Below, piece after piece: positions 37,901 through 48,872 of a stretch of DNA of 64,000 bases. The stretch comes from Phytophthora hibernalis. Its lineage: Eukaryota; Oomycota; Peronosporomycetes; Peronosporales; Peronosporaceae. How positions within the stretch are numbered: position 1 is the stretch's first letter; each line of letters opens with the position of its first letter. The position numbers were made by a program, and so were the translations under genes. Under the pieces are notes generated by a model. That model saw only the letters and a program-made list of their open reading frames with translations. It searched no databases and was not told where the DNA came from. The stretch covers positions 1 through 64,000 of the forward strand of contig JAAKBF010000033.1 in the NCBI GenBank assembly GCA_012656075.1, written 5' to 3'.

Positions 37901-38670
37901 ATTTTGCAGGCCCAGCTTGCCACTCTGAGCGACCACCTGGATACGCTTGGACGAAAACTAGAAGACGAAAACGAGGATGGCGACGACGTGCCTAGTCAAG
38001 CCCAAACAGTATTTTCCCTGAAGTAGCTGCGTTGCGACAGCTTGAACGTCTCTCAAAGACGAGTCACTCAGACAGACACGCATCTATCGCGGCAGTTTGT
38101 GTCAGCACGCCACCTTCTCACAATGTTCGACGAGTGGCTTCCGCAGATCCGAAGCACAGAGAAACATCTGAGTCTCGCCGGGCAACTTCTTCAGCTACAA
38201 ACAAGTCTTACTTGCCCACAGCCGGTGGCGATGATGCACTTCTTCAAACTGCGCCAGACGAGCTAGACGGCGATGGACGTTTTCTTGACGTTCAATCTAC
38301 AGTTAACGCTGTTCGCGGATCATCGTTAGCGGCATCCAATGTTGGCGGGGCTATGGCTAGGAAAGCAACCGACGAACAAGCTGCAGACAGCACGTTACCG
38401 ACACCGAGGTTCGAGGAATATGAGCAACCTGCAACGGAGCAGGGGAAGCAGACGGCATTGGACACTACACAAGCGCTTTGGACTTTGCCTGATGACGGGA
38501 TGCCATTTCACACAAATGTAGACGCTCCGCCGTTACCTGGTGACTGGTCCAACGCATACGACGGCAACGCCTACGCTACCGGTACAGGTTTGGATGAGGA
38601 GCAGCTTGTAGGCGAAGACGGCACAGCATATAATGGGGAAGAGGGTGACCCATACGACCCAACGATATGA
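34984..38670 (+). CDS. Coiled-coil protein with two GAF domains, two introns, frameshifted
   Basis: Exon 1 ends at 36056, exon 2 is 36123-36595 and exon 3 starts at 36666. Both introns (66 and 70 bp) have GTACGT donors and CAG acceptors, and the frame is kept across both joins. Exon 1 encodes a Ser/Arg-rich low-complexity start followed by a long coiled coil (about 35.69-36.0 kb) that continues in exon 2. Exon 3 encodes a first GAF domain (about 36.48-37.13 kb; LLHCEHAALFTVDHATR, DKGIAGYAARHN) and a second (about 37.32-37.88 kb). GAF domains bind small ligands such as cyclic nucleotides or mediate dimerisation; no catalytic domain is seen. One-base corrections are needed near 36738 and at the CCC run near 38018, probably also near 35.06 kb if the ATG at 34984 is the start. 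After the TGA at 38668 a coding-like acidic stretch continues to TAA at 38885, so the C terminus is uncertain. Confidence 0.75.
36057..36122 (+). other. Intron 1 of the GAF protein gene
   Basis: 66 bp, donor GTACGT and acceptor TGCAG. Splicing joins CTTCGG to GTTCTG in frame and continues the coiled coil. Confidence 0.8.
36596..36665 (+). other. Intron 2 of the GAF protein gene
   Basis: 70 bp, donor GTACGT and acceptor TGCAG. It splits a Thr codon (AC plus G) and restores the start of the first GAF domain. Confidence 0.8.
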
Positions 38671-39136
38671 TCTGCTGAGGGGCAGACCGGCACCTACGAG
38701 GATGGTGTGTTGTGGGATTACAGCACCGGGAAGGCGCAGCATCGACACAGGAAGACGAAGACGGCACCAGCAACAACAGAGGAGGCAACCACTTATCCAC
38801 CAACTCCGCTTACGCCATTGATCTGCACTTGTCTTCTAGAAACACGTCCAGCGCCGAATCTGACGAGCCAAGCGGCGCGCTGTAACAACACTAGGACTGG
38901 GATGACAGCATGGATGTAGCCTGTTCTTGAATGAAGAAGATCATCAATACTCACAAGACATGCATCGGGATCACCACCTAGAAAACCACTGCTACCTTTC
39001 AAGCCCCACAAGTACCCACCTGTACCCGGGAAGTGGCGAGAGTTATTCGGCGTCGTAGATCCTTGGTTTGCGTGTCAGCTCGCGCCTGCGCTCATGTATT
39101 TCTTGTTGCAGCCATGGGGGTATTCTTTCATCGATT

Positions 39137-42100
39137 CTACTGGCGCTCGCAATCCTTAAGCGACGTGTTGCGAGAGGCGCAAAGCTTACCGAAATGACGC
39201 ACGGTACGGCGGAATGCGCGTTCATTGGCAGCGCTGAACAGCTCACTCTGGAACTCCTGGGCCTCGCCCGGTGTGAGGAAATTGACCGGTGCCGTTGCAA
39301 ATGTTCCCGCCGTGGCCTGCTCGAACCATTCAGCAATCCACTGTTGAAGCTGCGAGCCATTTACCTTGACCAGCTGCACAAGTACTCCTGCCGCCGATCC
39401 GTAGTCCGCGTCCACGCGTGATGGTGACATGGCGCCAAGAACAACACCCCGTAGCAGGTAACTTACCAACATTTTGTTGCTCTCCTCGTGCGTCGCGTTG
39501 TTGGATGCACACAGCGATACCAGCTTAACATGTGAGCCTTCCGTCAAGGACTGCACGTAGACTTGCTCCATAAAGCCCAAAACAGCTTTATTGGCATCGT
39601 TGTGAGAGATCGATAGAGCTGACACTGCACATGAGAAAACACTCGTCATAAGTGGACGAGCTTGCCCTGGTGCTACAGGAGCGGCGAGTACTTGCGGTAC
39701 ACACCGCACGGCTCGTTCCATGAGGAAAAAAATTCTTCCACCACATCAGGGCGCGTCTGCATTCCGTCGACACTCGCGAAGATAGGCGTTGTTGTCTCCA
39801 CCATAGTGAAAAGCATACGAGCAAACAAGGGATCCAGCGCCGCTGAATTGCTCTGGTCATGAGCAAAGAACTTCAGCACCATGCTGGTGGTGTAGAGATA
39901 CGATGACTTGGGCTCCGCTTGATAGAACGCCAGCAAGTTGTCTACAAGCTGTGGCAACAAGGGAACAATCTCTGCACCACACGTGCGAAGAATGCGCTTA
40001 TAGCAACGACACACACGCTCCACAAGTTCATCGTGACCGCGGTACAATGCTAGCATCTGGTTAATCAGCGGCCATAATTGTTCCGTGAGCATGACCAGCG
40101 GATGTTTCGCTCCTTGCGGCTTTTTGATATCCAAGTACTCATAAATGCAGATGAGTCGCAGGAGCTCGTTGAGCGCAACCTGCACATGGCTTTTAGCAGC
40201 AGCCAAAGCGAAAGTGCAGTCAATCGCTGACCAATGCCCTTCATAACCTGATCCAGCACGGTCAAGATACGAGGCATGTCGCCTGATTTGGCCACACCAG
40301 CGCAGATGCCTTCAAGAATCAGCACTTGATCATCAACCACCATGAGCTCACGCTCCTCGATGTGTAGGTAAAAAGTAACAATATCTCCTCCGAGCATCGA
40401 CCAGCAGTCCATAGCCAGTGCCCGAATCGCTGCAGCAGCGGCTCGCGCCACTTCCCACTCTTTGTATCTTGCGTCTCCCGCACTTGTCGTTACACAGACG
40501 TTCAGAAATCCCACCTGGGCTTGAAGCGATGTGGGATGCGCGCGTAGCCACTCAGCGTAGCGCGACACGATGAGGCACGATGTGTAGCAGATCGCAGGGT
40601 GGTCGGCGAACTGCGGAAGGTGTTGAAAGATAAGCGAGATAGGTGCTTCGATAGCCTCCATATCAGTTGTCGATTTCTCAACTTCCCGAGCGATGGACCG
40701 GAAGCAGTATAAATGGGCCTCCACAGCTTCCCAACTTCGAGACTCCGCTGGAGCCTGAAAAATCTGGTTCAAGCCGTTCACACAGTGTTGCAAGATAGCC
40801 TCGACACCCAGCAGCTGGCAGCAGTCGCGAAGGATATCGCCAAGCTCGCCGCGGAACCCCTTAAAGTCTTGCTGCTTGTCTGCAGGCAGACTCGGAAACT
40901 CCTCTCGGAACTGCAGCTTCTGCATACACAGCCCCGCCAGTCGCTCGAGTCGCGGCTTATACTGCGCCAACAACGCCGGCGTCTCCCGTCGCTGCAACTC
41001 CTTCAGCAATCGGAACCAGAATGGGATCGTCACATCTGCCACTTCCGCGTCCGGGTAGCTCATGCAGTCCAGCAGCAAGTCCACCAACGCCGCGTGGTCG
41101 TTCCCTGCTCCATGTTGCTGCATCAACATTTCCAGATACGCCTCTCCCATCTCGGTGAAAATTCGACACAGGCCCAAACACGCGTCCACGTCTTCTGTTT
41201 CAGCTGCAGAAGCAAACGCCCTCGGAGCGACAGTAACCTCGGTGCAAGCCACTGGACCACCAACTGATTGTGCGCGTACGACCTCACCAGCTCCACTGCC
41301 AAGTCCACCGCTGCGTCAAACAACTCGTCACGCGCCAGAAAGCCCAGCAGCGAGTGCAGCAGCGGGTTCCTCACCACCACCTCTGCATCCACTCGAACGA
41401 ATCTCAACCAGCTCGTGAGCGCACGTAGCACCGTCTCCTGTGTCTCCACTGCGTCAACGTCACCTGCTGCTCCATTGCTGGCCTCGTGCATGAGCTGGGG
41501 CAGCAATTTGTCCAGCACCGCAGGCGCCCAGGCGTCCACTTCGTCCTGCATTCTTTGTCTGGCACTTTTGTCCGTTAAAGTGTCCACCTCCTCCACCAAC
41601 AGCAGCAGTAACTCGCCCAGTACCCTCGAGGGTACCCCTTTCTGAGCCAATTGCAGCAGAGCGTACCCCACGACGCTCTGGCCGTTGCACTGGGCGTAAC
41701 TCTCCCGGACCAACGCGTACACTTGACTATCACTTGCAGCTGCAACTTGTGTCTCTTGAACCTTGAGATCATGTGCCTGGAGACGCGGCAACACCGCCAC
41801 AAGAGCCAAGAGTAACTGGGTTACCACTATTTTCGGGACTCGAATGTCGCACGATAACCAGGTTACGATCCGCTGAGTCCAGATACCCGAGTCCGAAGTT
41901 GAAGTGGACGGCTGACGTCGCAGCTTATTGGCCAGCGTCTGCGCCGAAAAGAACACAGCCGGGACGTGGTCCGAATTTAGCGATACGGAATTCTGTCGCG
42001 CGACACAAGTCGCTAGCGATTGGTCCAGCAGCGCCCCACACACTCCGAAGGCCGCAGGCGTCAACTGGAAGCCCCGCAGGTAGGCGTCGGCCGCGCGCGT

Positions 42101-42187
42101 CTGCTCCGGATCCGCCCCGTGCGGCTGGTAGAGCGAGCGTAGTGCACCCAGCACCGTCGCCTGGAGCTGCGTGTCGTCCGAGGCCAT
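39137..42187 (-). CDS. Transportin-3/importin-13-like karyopherin, three frameshifts
   Basis: The ATG at 42187 opens an N-terminal importin-type helix pair (VLGALRSLYQPHGADPEQ) and FFSAQTLANKLRR, followed by an Xpo1/importin-like region (about codons 100-260). The motif DACLGLCRIFTEMGEAYLEM is typical of the transportin-3/importin-13 branch. These proteins carry cargo between cytoplasm and nucleus by Ran-dependent binding. About 1,017 codons is close to the family's usual 920-1,000. Three breaks interrupt it, near 41.21 kb, near 40.20 kb and at the A7 run 39726-39732; each is consistent with a single missing or extra base. A further shift near 39.15 kb would extend the end to 39043. For a normally indispensable transport receptor, sequence error is as likely as pseudogenisation. 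It converges with the GAF gene. Confidence 0.85.
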
Positions 42188-42467
42188 GGTCTCCTGATCC
42201 TGTGGCTGGGATTTATAAAATGATTTGAAGTTTATAAGGGAGGTAGGGTCCCTACTAGGGAGGGTGGACCACATGAGTGTAACCTTTTCCTTTGAGCAAC
42301 ATTGTAACGGGAGACAATCATTTCGAGACAGTAGAAGGAAAGGTGTTTATCCTATATTCACATGTCAACTTGTTACCGGTAGGTGTCCATTGCCTTCGTG
42401 TTCTGTTTGTTGCCGATCTTGGTGGAACCGCTGCTTTTGCTCTTGAAGTCTGCGTCACCGACGCTTA

Positions 42468-42904
42468 TCATCTACGCTTGGCGAGGTATTTTTCGTACTG
42501 AAGGCCGTACGCCAGCGCCATATCGTAGGTGCTGGCTCCATGGTATTTCAAACGGAAGACATCAATAGGCCTCTTGCCGTCAACCTTGTAGTCCTTGAAT
42601 GTCGCGCGTAGTTTATCCGTCTTATGCGAGTTAATGTTATTTACGGCTTTGACCACGTCTCTCGGTAAGTGACTTTTATTTCGGACCAGTAAATCCTTTC
42701 TTCAGTGCTGTAGTCGTCTTCCTCTTCATCAGCACGTTCGACAATCCGCAGAAACCTCTTGGTGTCATCTCCGTCGCGATACACAGCCTCAATCGCGTGG
42801 GACGATGCCATTGTCGAAACCTTGGTCGAGTCGGTCGTAGCGAGCGCGTTCCCAACGACACCAGCTGCAGCAGCTGCCAGAACGAAAAGGCTGGAGAGAC
42901 GCAT
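42468..42904 (-). CDS. RXLR-dEER secreted effector, frameshifted
   Basis: The first frame (42904 down to 42641) begins with a clear signal peptide of about 22 residues (MRLSSLFVLAAAAAG...). RFLR follows at residues 50-53, then an acidic stretch and EER at 68-70. This signal peptide-RXLR-dEER order defines oomycete effectors that are secreted and act inside host plant cells. The C-terminal part lies in a second frame (to 42468), ending in a Tyr-rich helix resembling a WY-type unit; a one-base shift near 42.65 kb separates the two. As the sequence stands, the protein stops after about 87 residues, before most of the effector domain. It lies 280 bp upstream of the karyopherin gene on the same strand. 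Its target and activity are unknown. Confidence 0.85.
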
Positions 42905-43109
42905 GCGAATAGTGAGTCTTGCGAATTATGACACGCCTCCGAATGGCCCATTTGTTTGTGCACTGTTCCCACGACAGGGATTTTTGCCCCTTTTACGCTA
43001 CACTTGAGACCGTGATGGTTAAATACGAACCATGCACTCAAGATAGTATATTTTCAGGTGTGGCCCATCGTGTATCTCGTTCTTCTATTCAAAGCAGCTA
43101 TTTTAATAA

Positions 43110-43141
43110 CAAACCAGGGCCTTAAAATGCCCTGGTTTGTG
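43110..43141. repeat. Perfect 12-bp inverted repeat with 8-nt loop
   Basis: ACAAACCAGGGC pairs with GCCCTGGTTTGT across CTTAAAAT. It lies 5' of the effector gene in the 381-bp gap 42905-43285, which otherwise shows nothing I recognise. It could be a hairpin or a transposon remnant. Confidence 0.6.
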
Positions 43142-43285
43142 CGTATTGCCCGCACAAATCCCATGCGATAGCCCTTGAATCCGATTTACCTGCCAGTATA
43201 CATACCCCGCAAAATCGTAACATCGCTAATTACGATTGTACTATCACGACCAGCGCGGTGGCTGTCGCTCCTCGTTGGCAGGAAC

Positions 43286-43639
43286 TTATAGACGAGCAAG
43301 GCGAGTGAGCTCAGCATCAAACGCCGCTTTGACCTTCGTGTAAAAGGACTCTCCAGTCTGGTAGATGCCGTAAACGGGATATTTGCTCACTGATAGCCAT
43401 GCTTCACACAGGACCTTGTCCTCCACAAGCTTGTAGCTGGGACCGCGCGGCTTGGACGGGGTCGAGTTTCCTGCATCAGCTTGAAGTGCTTTGGCTGAGG
43501 CTATTTTTAAGTCAAATATGGCTTGGGCTTTGGCATTGAGCGGCCTCCTGCTATTTATAGCTGCTGGATAGTCGTGTTGGTGGCTCCCCAAAGGTATTTT
43601 TCGCGGCCAAATTTGACTATAGCCTCCGGATAGCCGCAT
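43286..43639 (-). pseudogene. Myb/SANT-like transposon protein fragment
   Basis: An ATG-started frame of 117 codons. Residues 65-110 (YKLVEDKVLCEAWLSVSKYP, then GESFYTKVKAAF) resemble the Myb/SANT-like DNA-binding domain found in PIF/Harbinger-type transposon proteins and expanded in oomycetes: an acidic first helix, the CEAW motif and a terminal aromatic helix. The conserved tryptophans are partly replaced, and the frame stops soon after the domain. I read it as a truncated transposon-derived fragment; an independent small gene is possible. Confidence 0.5.
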
Positions 43640-43659
43640 TGGTGAAGATGCTCTAAGAG

Positions 43660-43830
43660 CAATTCCACCCGTTTGGACTAAACTAAAGTCAAATACCGGT
43701 ATAACCGGTTCAGATAAAAATACGCAGGTGGTTTTGTCGAGGTTTTGTCTGGACTAAACGACCTCCACAAATTGATGCGATATAATATCTTCGAAGTTTG
43801 ACTTTAGTTTGGTCGCAACGGGTTCTAATG
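43660..43830. mobile_element. Small MITE-like element with terminal inverted repeats
   Basis: The left arm (43668-43693, CCCGTTTGGACTAAAC then TAAAGTCAAA) is repeated in inverted form at 43795-43823 with about three mismatches. It is AT-rich and non-coding. The outermost ends and any target duplication are not clear. From here to 44498 I see no convincing gene. Confidence 0.55.
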
Positions 43831-44498
43831 TGAAACATACATTCCGACAAGGACGACCAGGATGATGATTTTGTTGTGAAGAACCTTATTGGATTTACCT
43901 AAACACGACATCATTCAGCTACTCGAGCCGGATGTGAGCCGGCCAAGACAGCATTTCCTCGAAGAAAACTTCCAGGGGTAACATTTAATGTGTTGGTAAA
44001 GTCCGATGGTTTCGGCCCAATGGGTAAAGTCCGGGCAGGCCGTTTGGCCTTTTAGTGGTGGCACAGGACTTTCGCAAGTACATGTATCGGCCTAGCGTTT
44101 TATGCAGTATTTAAGTTTAATATGTATCAAAATAGGATAAAACACCGATAATTATCTTGGGAGTCCTACCCTTATAACATCTCCGAGACACACTAGCAGT
44201 GCTTCCTAAAATACTTTGGATGAATGTCGTCAAACCTCCGATCACACTTAACTTCAATATGCATATTAACGGCCAATAGGAAGAATGGGTTGGTAATTGT
44301 TTTACTCATAACGGATCAAATCAGTCTATGCGATTTTTTTAACCAATCACAGATCTCGCCGGTTGGTGAAGCTCCCACAACCACACCTCCGACGTATCGT
44401 GTCGGAGAGATTGAAGCAGTTATTGATATCCCCTACAGATTGCAAGTCATTCGCATATTCTTCGAATAACGCCCAAGCTCCGACACCTCCGACACAAC

Positions 44499-44877
44499 AT
44501 GAGCCTGAACGACCTCGCGCTGGCCAATACAAAGCGAGTTCGGGAATGCGCAGCACGGTCGTTCCTGAAGTTCCTCGAGGAGGAATCCGTCAGCTGGGAG
44601 TACTTGGGAGTGTGCATGCAGCGCGAGAGTGCCTCGCTCGTCTTGGAGGCTGTGGTAGACATGTTCGGCATGTACCTCGCCTTCAAGGAAGGGCGAAATG
44701 GTCAGCTCTTAGACCAACACTCGGTCATGCAGTACTGCCGACAGACCAAGACCTGGCTGCTGGAACAGTCCCCTGACGCTCGAGTGGGGCTTGACAAGAT
44801 TTTGCCGAAGAAGGGACAAGTGCTGGAACGATACTGTATGAAAAGATAGTTGTCAACAAGGCTCCTGCATGCACAAA
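44499..44877 (+). pseudogene. Crypton 1, N-terminal part (before the copia insertion)
   Basis: The ATG at 44499 starts MSLNDLALANTKRVRECAAR, and 116 codons are open. The helical region matches, in layout, the corresponding part of the second Crypton at 54 kb (a MYLAFKEGRNGQ stretch against YYLATNEGKKGK). It is the N-terminal helical domain of a tyrosine-recombinase transposon. TAG at 44847 ends the frame; shifting by one base continues the reading to the insertion point at 44877 and then in register into 50514. Bases 44873-44877 (ACAAA) are the left copy of the copia target duplication. Confidence 0.75.
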
Positions 44878-45132
44878 TGTTGAAGTTAAGTGTAAGTTCC
44901 AGCTTTTGGTAAACATGTCCGGTTTCTAATCCTAATTAGAAACATATGCAATTGGTTAGAACTTGGTATTAGTATAAGTATACTGGACTTAAGAGATGAA
45001 ATTGAGTGGCAACAAAGGACAACAAAGGAAAAGAGAACCAACCGAATGAAGAGTTGGGGACGGCACTCACTTTTGAATTAGCCGCCCCGTCTGACGGTTA
45101 ATATTCACACCACAACGGCCAAGACAACAACA
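44878..45132 (+). repeat. 5' LTR of the copia element
   Basis: 255 bp. It differs from the 3' LTR at four positions, all within the first ~60 bases; the remaining ~195 are identical. Confidence 0.95.
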
Positions 45133-45147
45133 TTTCAGATACTACGG

Positions 45148-46068
45148 ATGAGTGTCTTGATCAAGCAAGAGAAGACCATGCACGTCGGCCTTGAAATGTT
45201 CTCAGGCCGACAAATTGAGTATGCTACTTGGAAAGACAAGCTGGTCACGCACGTGGCCCAGTTGGACATGGCCGTCGAGAATCGGCTTCTCGAAACCGGT
45301 CAACCGGAGCCGAAGGTTGGCATGCGTGACTCCCTGGAGTCCACGCCGCCACGTCTGACGGATGTAGACGTGAAGGCAGATCCCCCTGATGAGCAATTGG
45401 GATTGCGCAGGGATATCATGGTATGGCGCAAGGCGGATGCAGCATTGCGTCATATCCTCAATTCGATCCTCCCTAAGTCATTCCTGTCGTCCTTGCCAGG
45501 CGACGTGAGGACCCTGCAGGTGTGCGTCATTGGCAGCATCTCGAGCGCAAGTTCCCGCTCCGTGACGCTGGAGGATTGGCGTAGTTGACGAACCGCTGGA
45601 ATCGGATTCTCAACTCGAATGGGAAAGACACCATGACTCTGTTCTCACTGCTGAACCAAGCGCAGACCGAAATGAATCGGAAGTCCAAGAAGCTCCTCGG
45701 TAAGGAGATGATGACAGAGACGATGATGTGCGTGCAAGTTTGGCGCAGCTTCCTAGTGAAATCTGAGCGTCGTCAATTGAGCTTTCGGAGGAAGCGTTCA
45801 GCGCTGAAAGAGTGGAGATCGCGTTGAACAAGCTCGGTCCAAGAAGATGCTCACTGGTTCTGGTGATGCGACGTCGGTGACGCTCATCAATAACGTCAAG
45901 AGTGACCGGGCGGCGCGCGGTTACGACTCGAAGAAGCGCAAATCGGACGGAAGCACCAATGTTCAGGACCAGGGGCGCTTCTATTGCTTCAAGAATGGAC
46001 ATCAGAAGGTTCAGTGCGAGCGCATGAAGGCCGACCGAAGAGCGGTTCACCTTCACGACCAATCGTGA
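45148..46068 (+). pseudogene. Copia gag with damaged zinc knuckle
   Basis: ATG at 45148 opens a gag-like frame (MFSGRQIEYATWKDKLVTHV) that passes through three frames. The CCHC zinc knuckle is recognisable at RFYCFKNGHQKVQC, but the first Cys is Arg, so zinc binding should fail. Gag would form the virus-like particle of the element. Confidence 0.75.
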
Positions 46069-46312
46069 AGGTGGACCGCTCTTCCGCACGAATATGGATG
46101 CTCAACAATCCAAACGGGCCTCAAGCTACCCCATGAAAATTGCTACTGTGCAGCGGGTAGCCAAGAAGCAAAGGACGCATGAATCGCCAACGGATGTCGA
46201 AATTGGAAGAAGAATTCAGCCTTTCGGCTTCGGAGAAAGCTGAATCGGAAGAGGCTGTTAGAAGAATTTTGGTGAAATCGACACCTCGGTACGTAAACGA
46301 TATGGTACATAT

Positions 46313-46926
46313 TTGAGCTGGTTACGTCGACTAACAGTTACGGATGATCTGTGGATTGTTGATACAGGAGCTGGATTTGGAATAAGCCCAGACAAGGGCT
46401 GGTTCGAATCGCTACACAAAGGTTCGAGTCATTGGTTTGAGTATGGTAACGGTAGCACATCAGAAACCGCTCTAACTGACTCAATACAAATACATGTTGC
46501 TGGTCCTTTCAATAAGTCTACCGGTCTAGAGATTAAGAACATTGGGTTTGACAAGGAATGTGGGAGCAATTTAATAAGTGCTTGCCATCTTGCTAAACAA
46601 GGGTATAATCACATTCAATCCCAGGATGGGGAGTTTTTTAATATTTTTCATTAAGGAAGGACAGCTACTATTTGCAGCTGTACAAAAGGGGACGGTATAC
46701 TATCTACCATCATCTAGGCGAAGTAAGGTGCATACCGTAAGCAAATGCTTTACAGGGGTGCAAAAAGTTGCGTTAATCAAATGGATCCTAGACTTGCACA
46801 GGGCCAGACTAATAGCAATATTTTTTTCTATGAAATAAAACGGATTAGAAGTGATGGCGGTACAGAATTTGTCAATCAGAAAATGAGGATATTTTTGCAG
46901 TCAAAAGGTATCAGTTTTGAGAAATA
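46313..46926 (+). pseudogene. Copia protease and integrase start
   Basis: The protease active site reads WIVDTGAG (aspartic protease D-[ST]-G). A pre-integrase-like region and then the integrase piece RSDGGTEFVN follow in other frames. Much of the integrase core before that motif appears to be missing. The reading is cut by the MITE at 46994-47263. Confidence 0.75.
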
Positions 46927-46993
46927 AAATGTAGAATGTCAAGAAGAGAATGGGAGCTCGGAGCGCTGTCATCAGACATTAATGAGGCAAGTA

Positions 46994-47263
46994 CACCCTT
47001 CACTCTAATTAGTCGTGCTTCGAATATAGTCATGGAAGTGTACTTTTTCGTGACACAGCTCCCAACAATATTTTCCAGATGAGCTGAAATTTGCATAAAG
47101 ACACCGGATTTCGACAGATCTCGCGGAGATGAATCCAGTCGTGTCATCAGAGCTACACAACTCTAAATATTAAAGCCAATAGCATTCGAGGAACGTTTAC
47201 ATTTCTGCAGCAAAAATCGTAAACCATAACTAGTCATGGCACGACTAATTAGAGTGAAGGGTG
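46994..47263. mobile_element. 270-bp MITE with 25-bp perfect TIRs inside copia integrase
   Basis: The first 25 bases (46994-47018, starting CACCCTTCACTC) are exactly repeated in inverted form at 47239-47263. TA lies on both sides (46992-46993 and 47264-47265), as for Tc1/mariner-type targets. The interior has no open frame of note. Confidence 0.9.
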
Positions 47264-47288
47264 TAAGGAGTCACTTCTAACAGCGGCT

Positions 47289-47755
47289 ATGGCAGCACAC
47301 TGGTGGCCAGACGCTATTAAATACGCCGTTAAAGTGGCAAATAGAATTCCAACTTCTAGACTTGGAAACACTTCGCCTTACGAAGCATTACATGGTAAAA
47401 AGCCGGATGGCAATATACTTCAAATATGGGGAAGTTTATGTTATGCTCATACCCCAAATACTAATAGAAATGATAAGAAATTGAGCTCAAGAGGTTAGAG
47501 TGCAAGTTCCTCGGTCTTGCAAATGGTTATAGGGGATACATACTGCTAGATACTGTCAACAATGTATTATTGGTAGCTCGAAGTGTTAAGTTTGATACAG
47601 TTGGTCAGTCGGATGTGATAGCCAGGTCGTTTTCAAAGAGGAACCATGTACTAACCTCTAAAGAGAAGGAATATATTAGAGTGTGCACAAGTGGCAAAGA
47701 TAGCCCGTCTAAAGACCCGCCAACTCCAAGTGTGGGGGCCGTGGGAGATGTGGGA
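47289..47755 (+). pseudogene. Copia integrase C-terminal part
   Basis: HWWPDAIKYAVKVANRIPTS and SPYEALHGKKPD are the conserved end of the copia integrase core. The frame stops near 47498 and continues in another frame. Confidence 0.75.
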
Positions 47756-47999
47756 GCTGATGTCACTCAGTGTGACGAGGATGAGAAGTCGAATGTTAGT
47801 CATAGTGACGAGTCATCTTCTCATGTCGTAGAAATGTCAATATGTACTGAAATGGTAATAGACACACAAAATAATATGAGCTGTGTGGAACACCACGATA
47901 AGCCACGTATATTGCGTAAGAGGCGACGAAGCCCAAGACTTAGTGGATATGAGGTAACAATAGACCCGATTTTAAGGGTCAAAGTAAGCAGAGCTCGTG

Positions 48000-48855
48000 T
48001 ACCAATACCGAAATCACTAAAGGCGGCATTAGCAGGACCATACCGTGAATCATGGCTCGGTGCATTAGAAATTGAGTATCAGGCGATCTTAGAAAATAAG
48101 ACATGGAAAATGGTTGATCTACCCAAAGGACGCAAGGCATTAGGCTGTCACTGGGTTTTAGATGTAAAATATCATCTGTAGAACGATTTAAAGGGCGACG
48201 AGTGGATATGGGGAATATCCAGCGATTTGGAATTGACTACGGAGAGATATTCTCACCGGTAGCCCGATATGAGTCTTTGAGATTAGTGCTTGCAATTGCG
48301 GCAATAGAGAATTTCCACATCCACCAAATGTATGTATCAACTGCGTTGCTAAATGGGGAACTGTTAGAGGAAATATACATAGTTCCACCTCTCGGATTTA
48401 GGCAACGTCATAATGGTAAAGTCTGTAAGCTAATTAAGAGCCTATATGGACTGAAGCAGGCGCCCCGAATCTGGTACAGGGTGTTGCACACCTTTTTGGA
48501 GTAATGAGGGTTTTCTCGATGCAAAAACGAATACTGTTTGTACTAGAAAAAGTGGGAAGTTAATGGAGTAACCGATGTCGTCTTAATATGTGTATATGTG
48601 GATGACTTAACCATTGCTGGCTCTAGGCTTTCAGCTGTAAATGAAATTAAGGCAAAGTGGTCAGAACGCTTTAAAATGAAGGATCTTGGTGAGGTCCATT
48701 ATTTGTTGAAAAGGGAGATCAGAAGGGATAGATCACGTAAGCAACTCAGTCTATCACAACATAAGTACATTCTGGACTTGCTAGAAAAGTTTGATATGAT
48801 GGACTGCACAATTGTAGCCACACCTCAGGCAGTCAGGCAGCTAGTATTACATTGA
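48000..48855 (+). pseudogene. Copia reverse transcriptase
   Basis: The RVT_2-type region runs from KTWKMVDLPKGRKALGCHWV through FSPVARYESLR, LIKSLYGLKQAPRIWY and VYVDD (48592-48606). The first catalytic Asp (usually in a QMDV-type motif) is Tyr at 48331-48333, and TAG at 48179 interrupts the chain. No enzyme can be made from this copy. Confidence 0.85.
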
Positions 48856-48872
48856 AAAAGAGACAAACCTCA

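Noticed and set aside
44224..44469. 81-codon plus-strand frame upstream of Crypton 1
   Set aside because: No recognisable domain, and it lies in AT-rich DNA beside a MITE.
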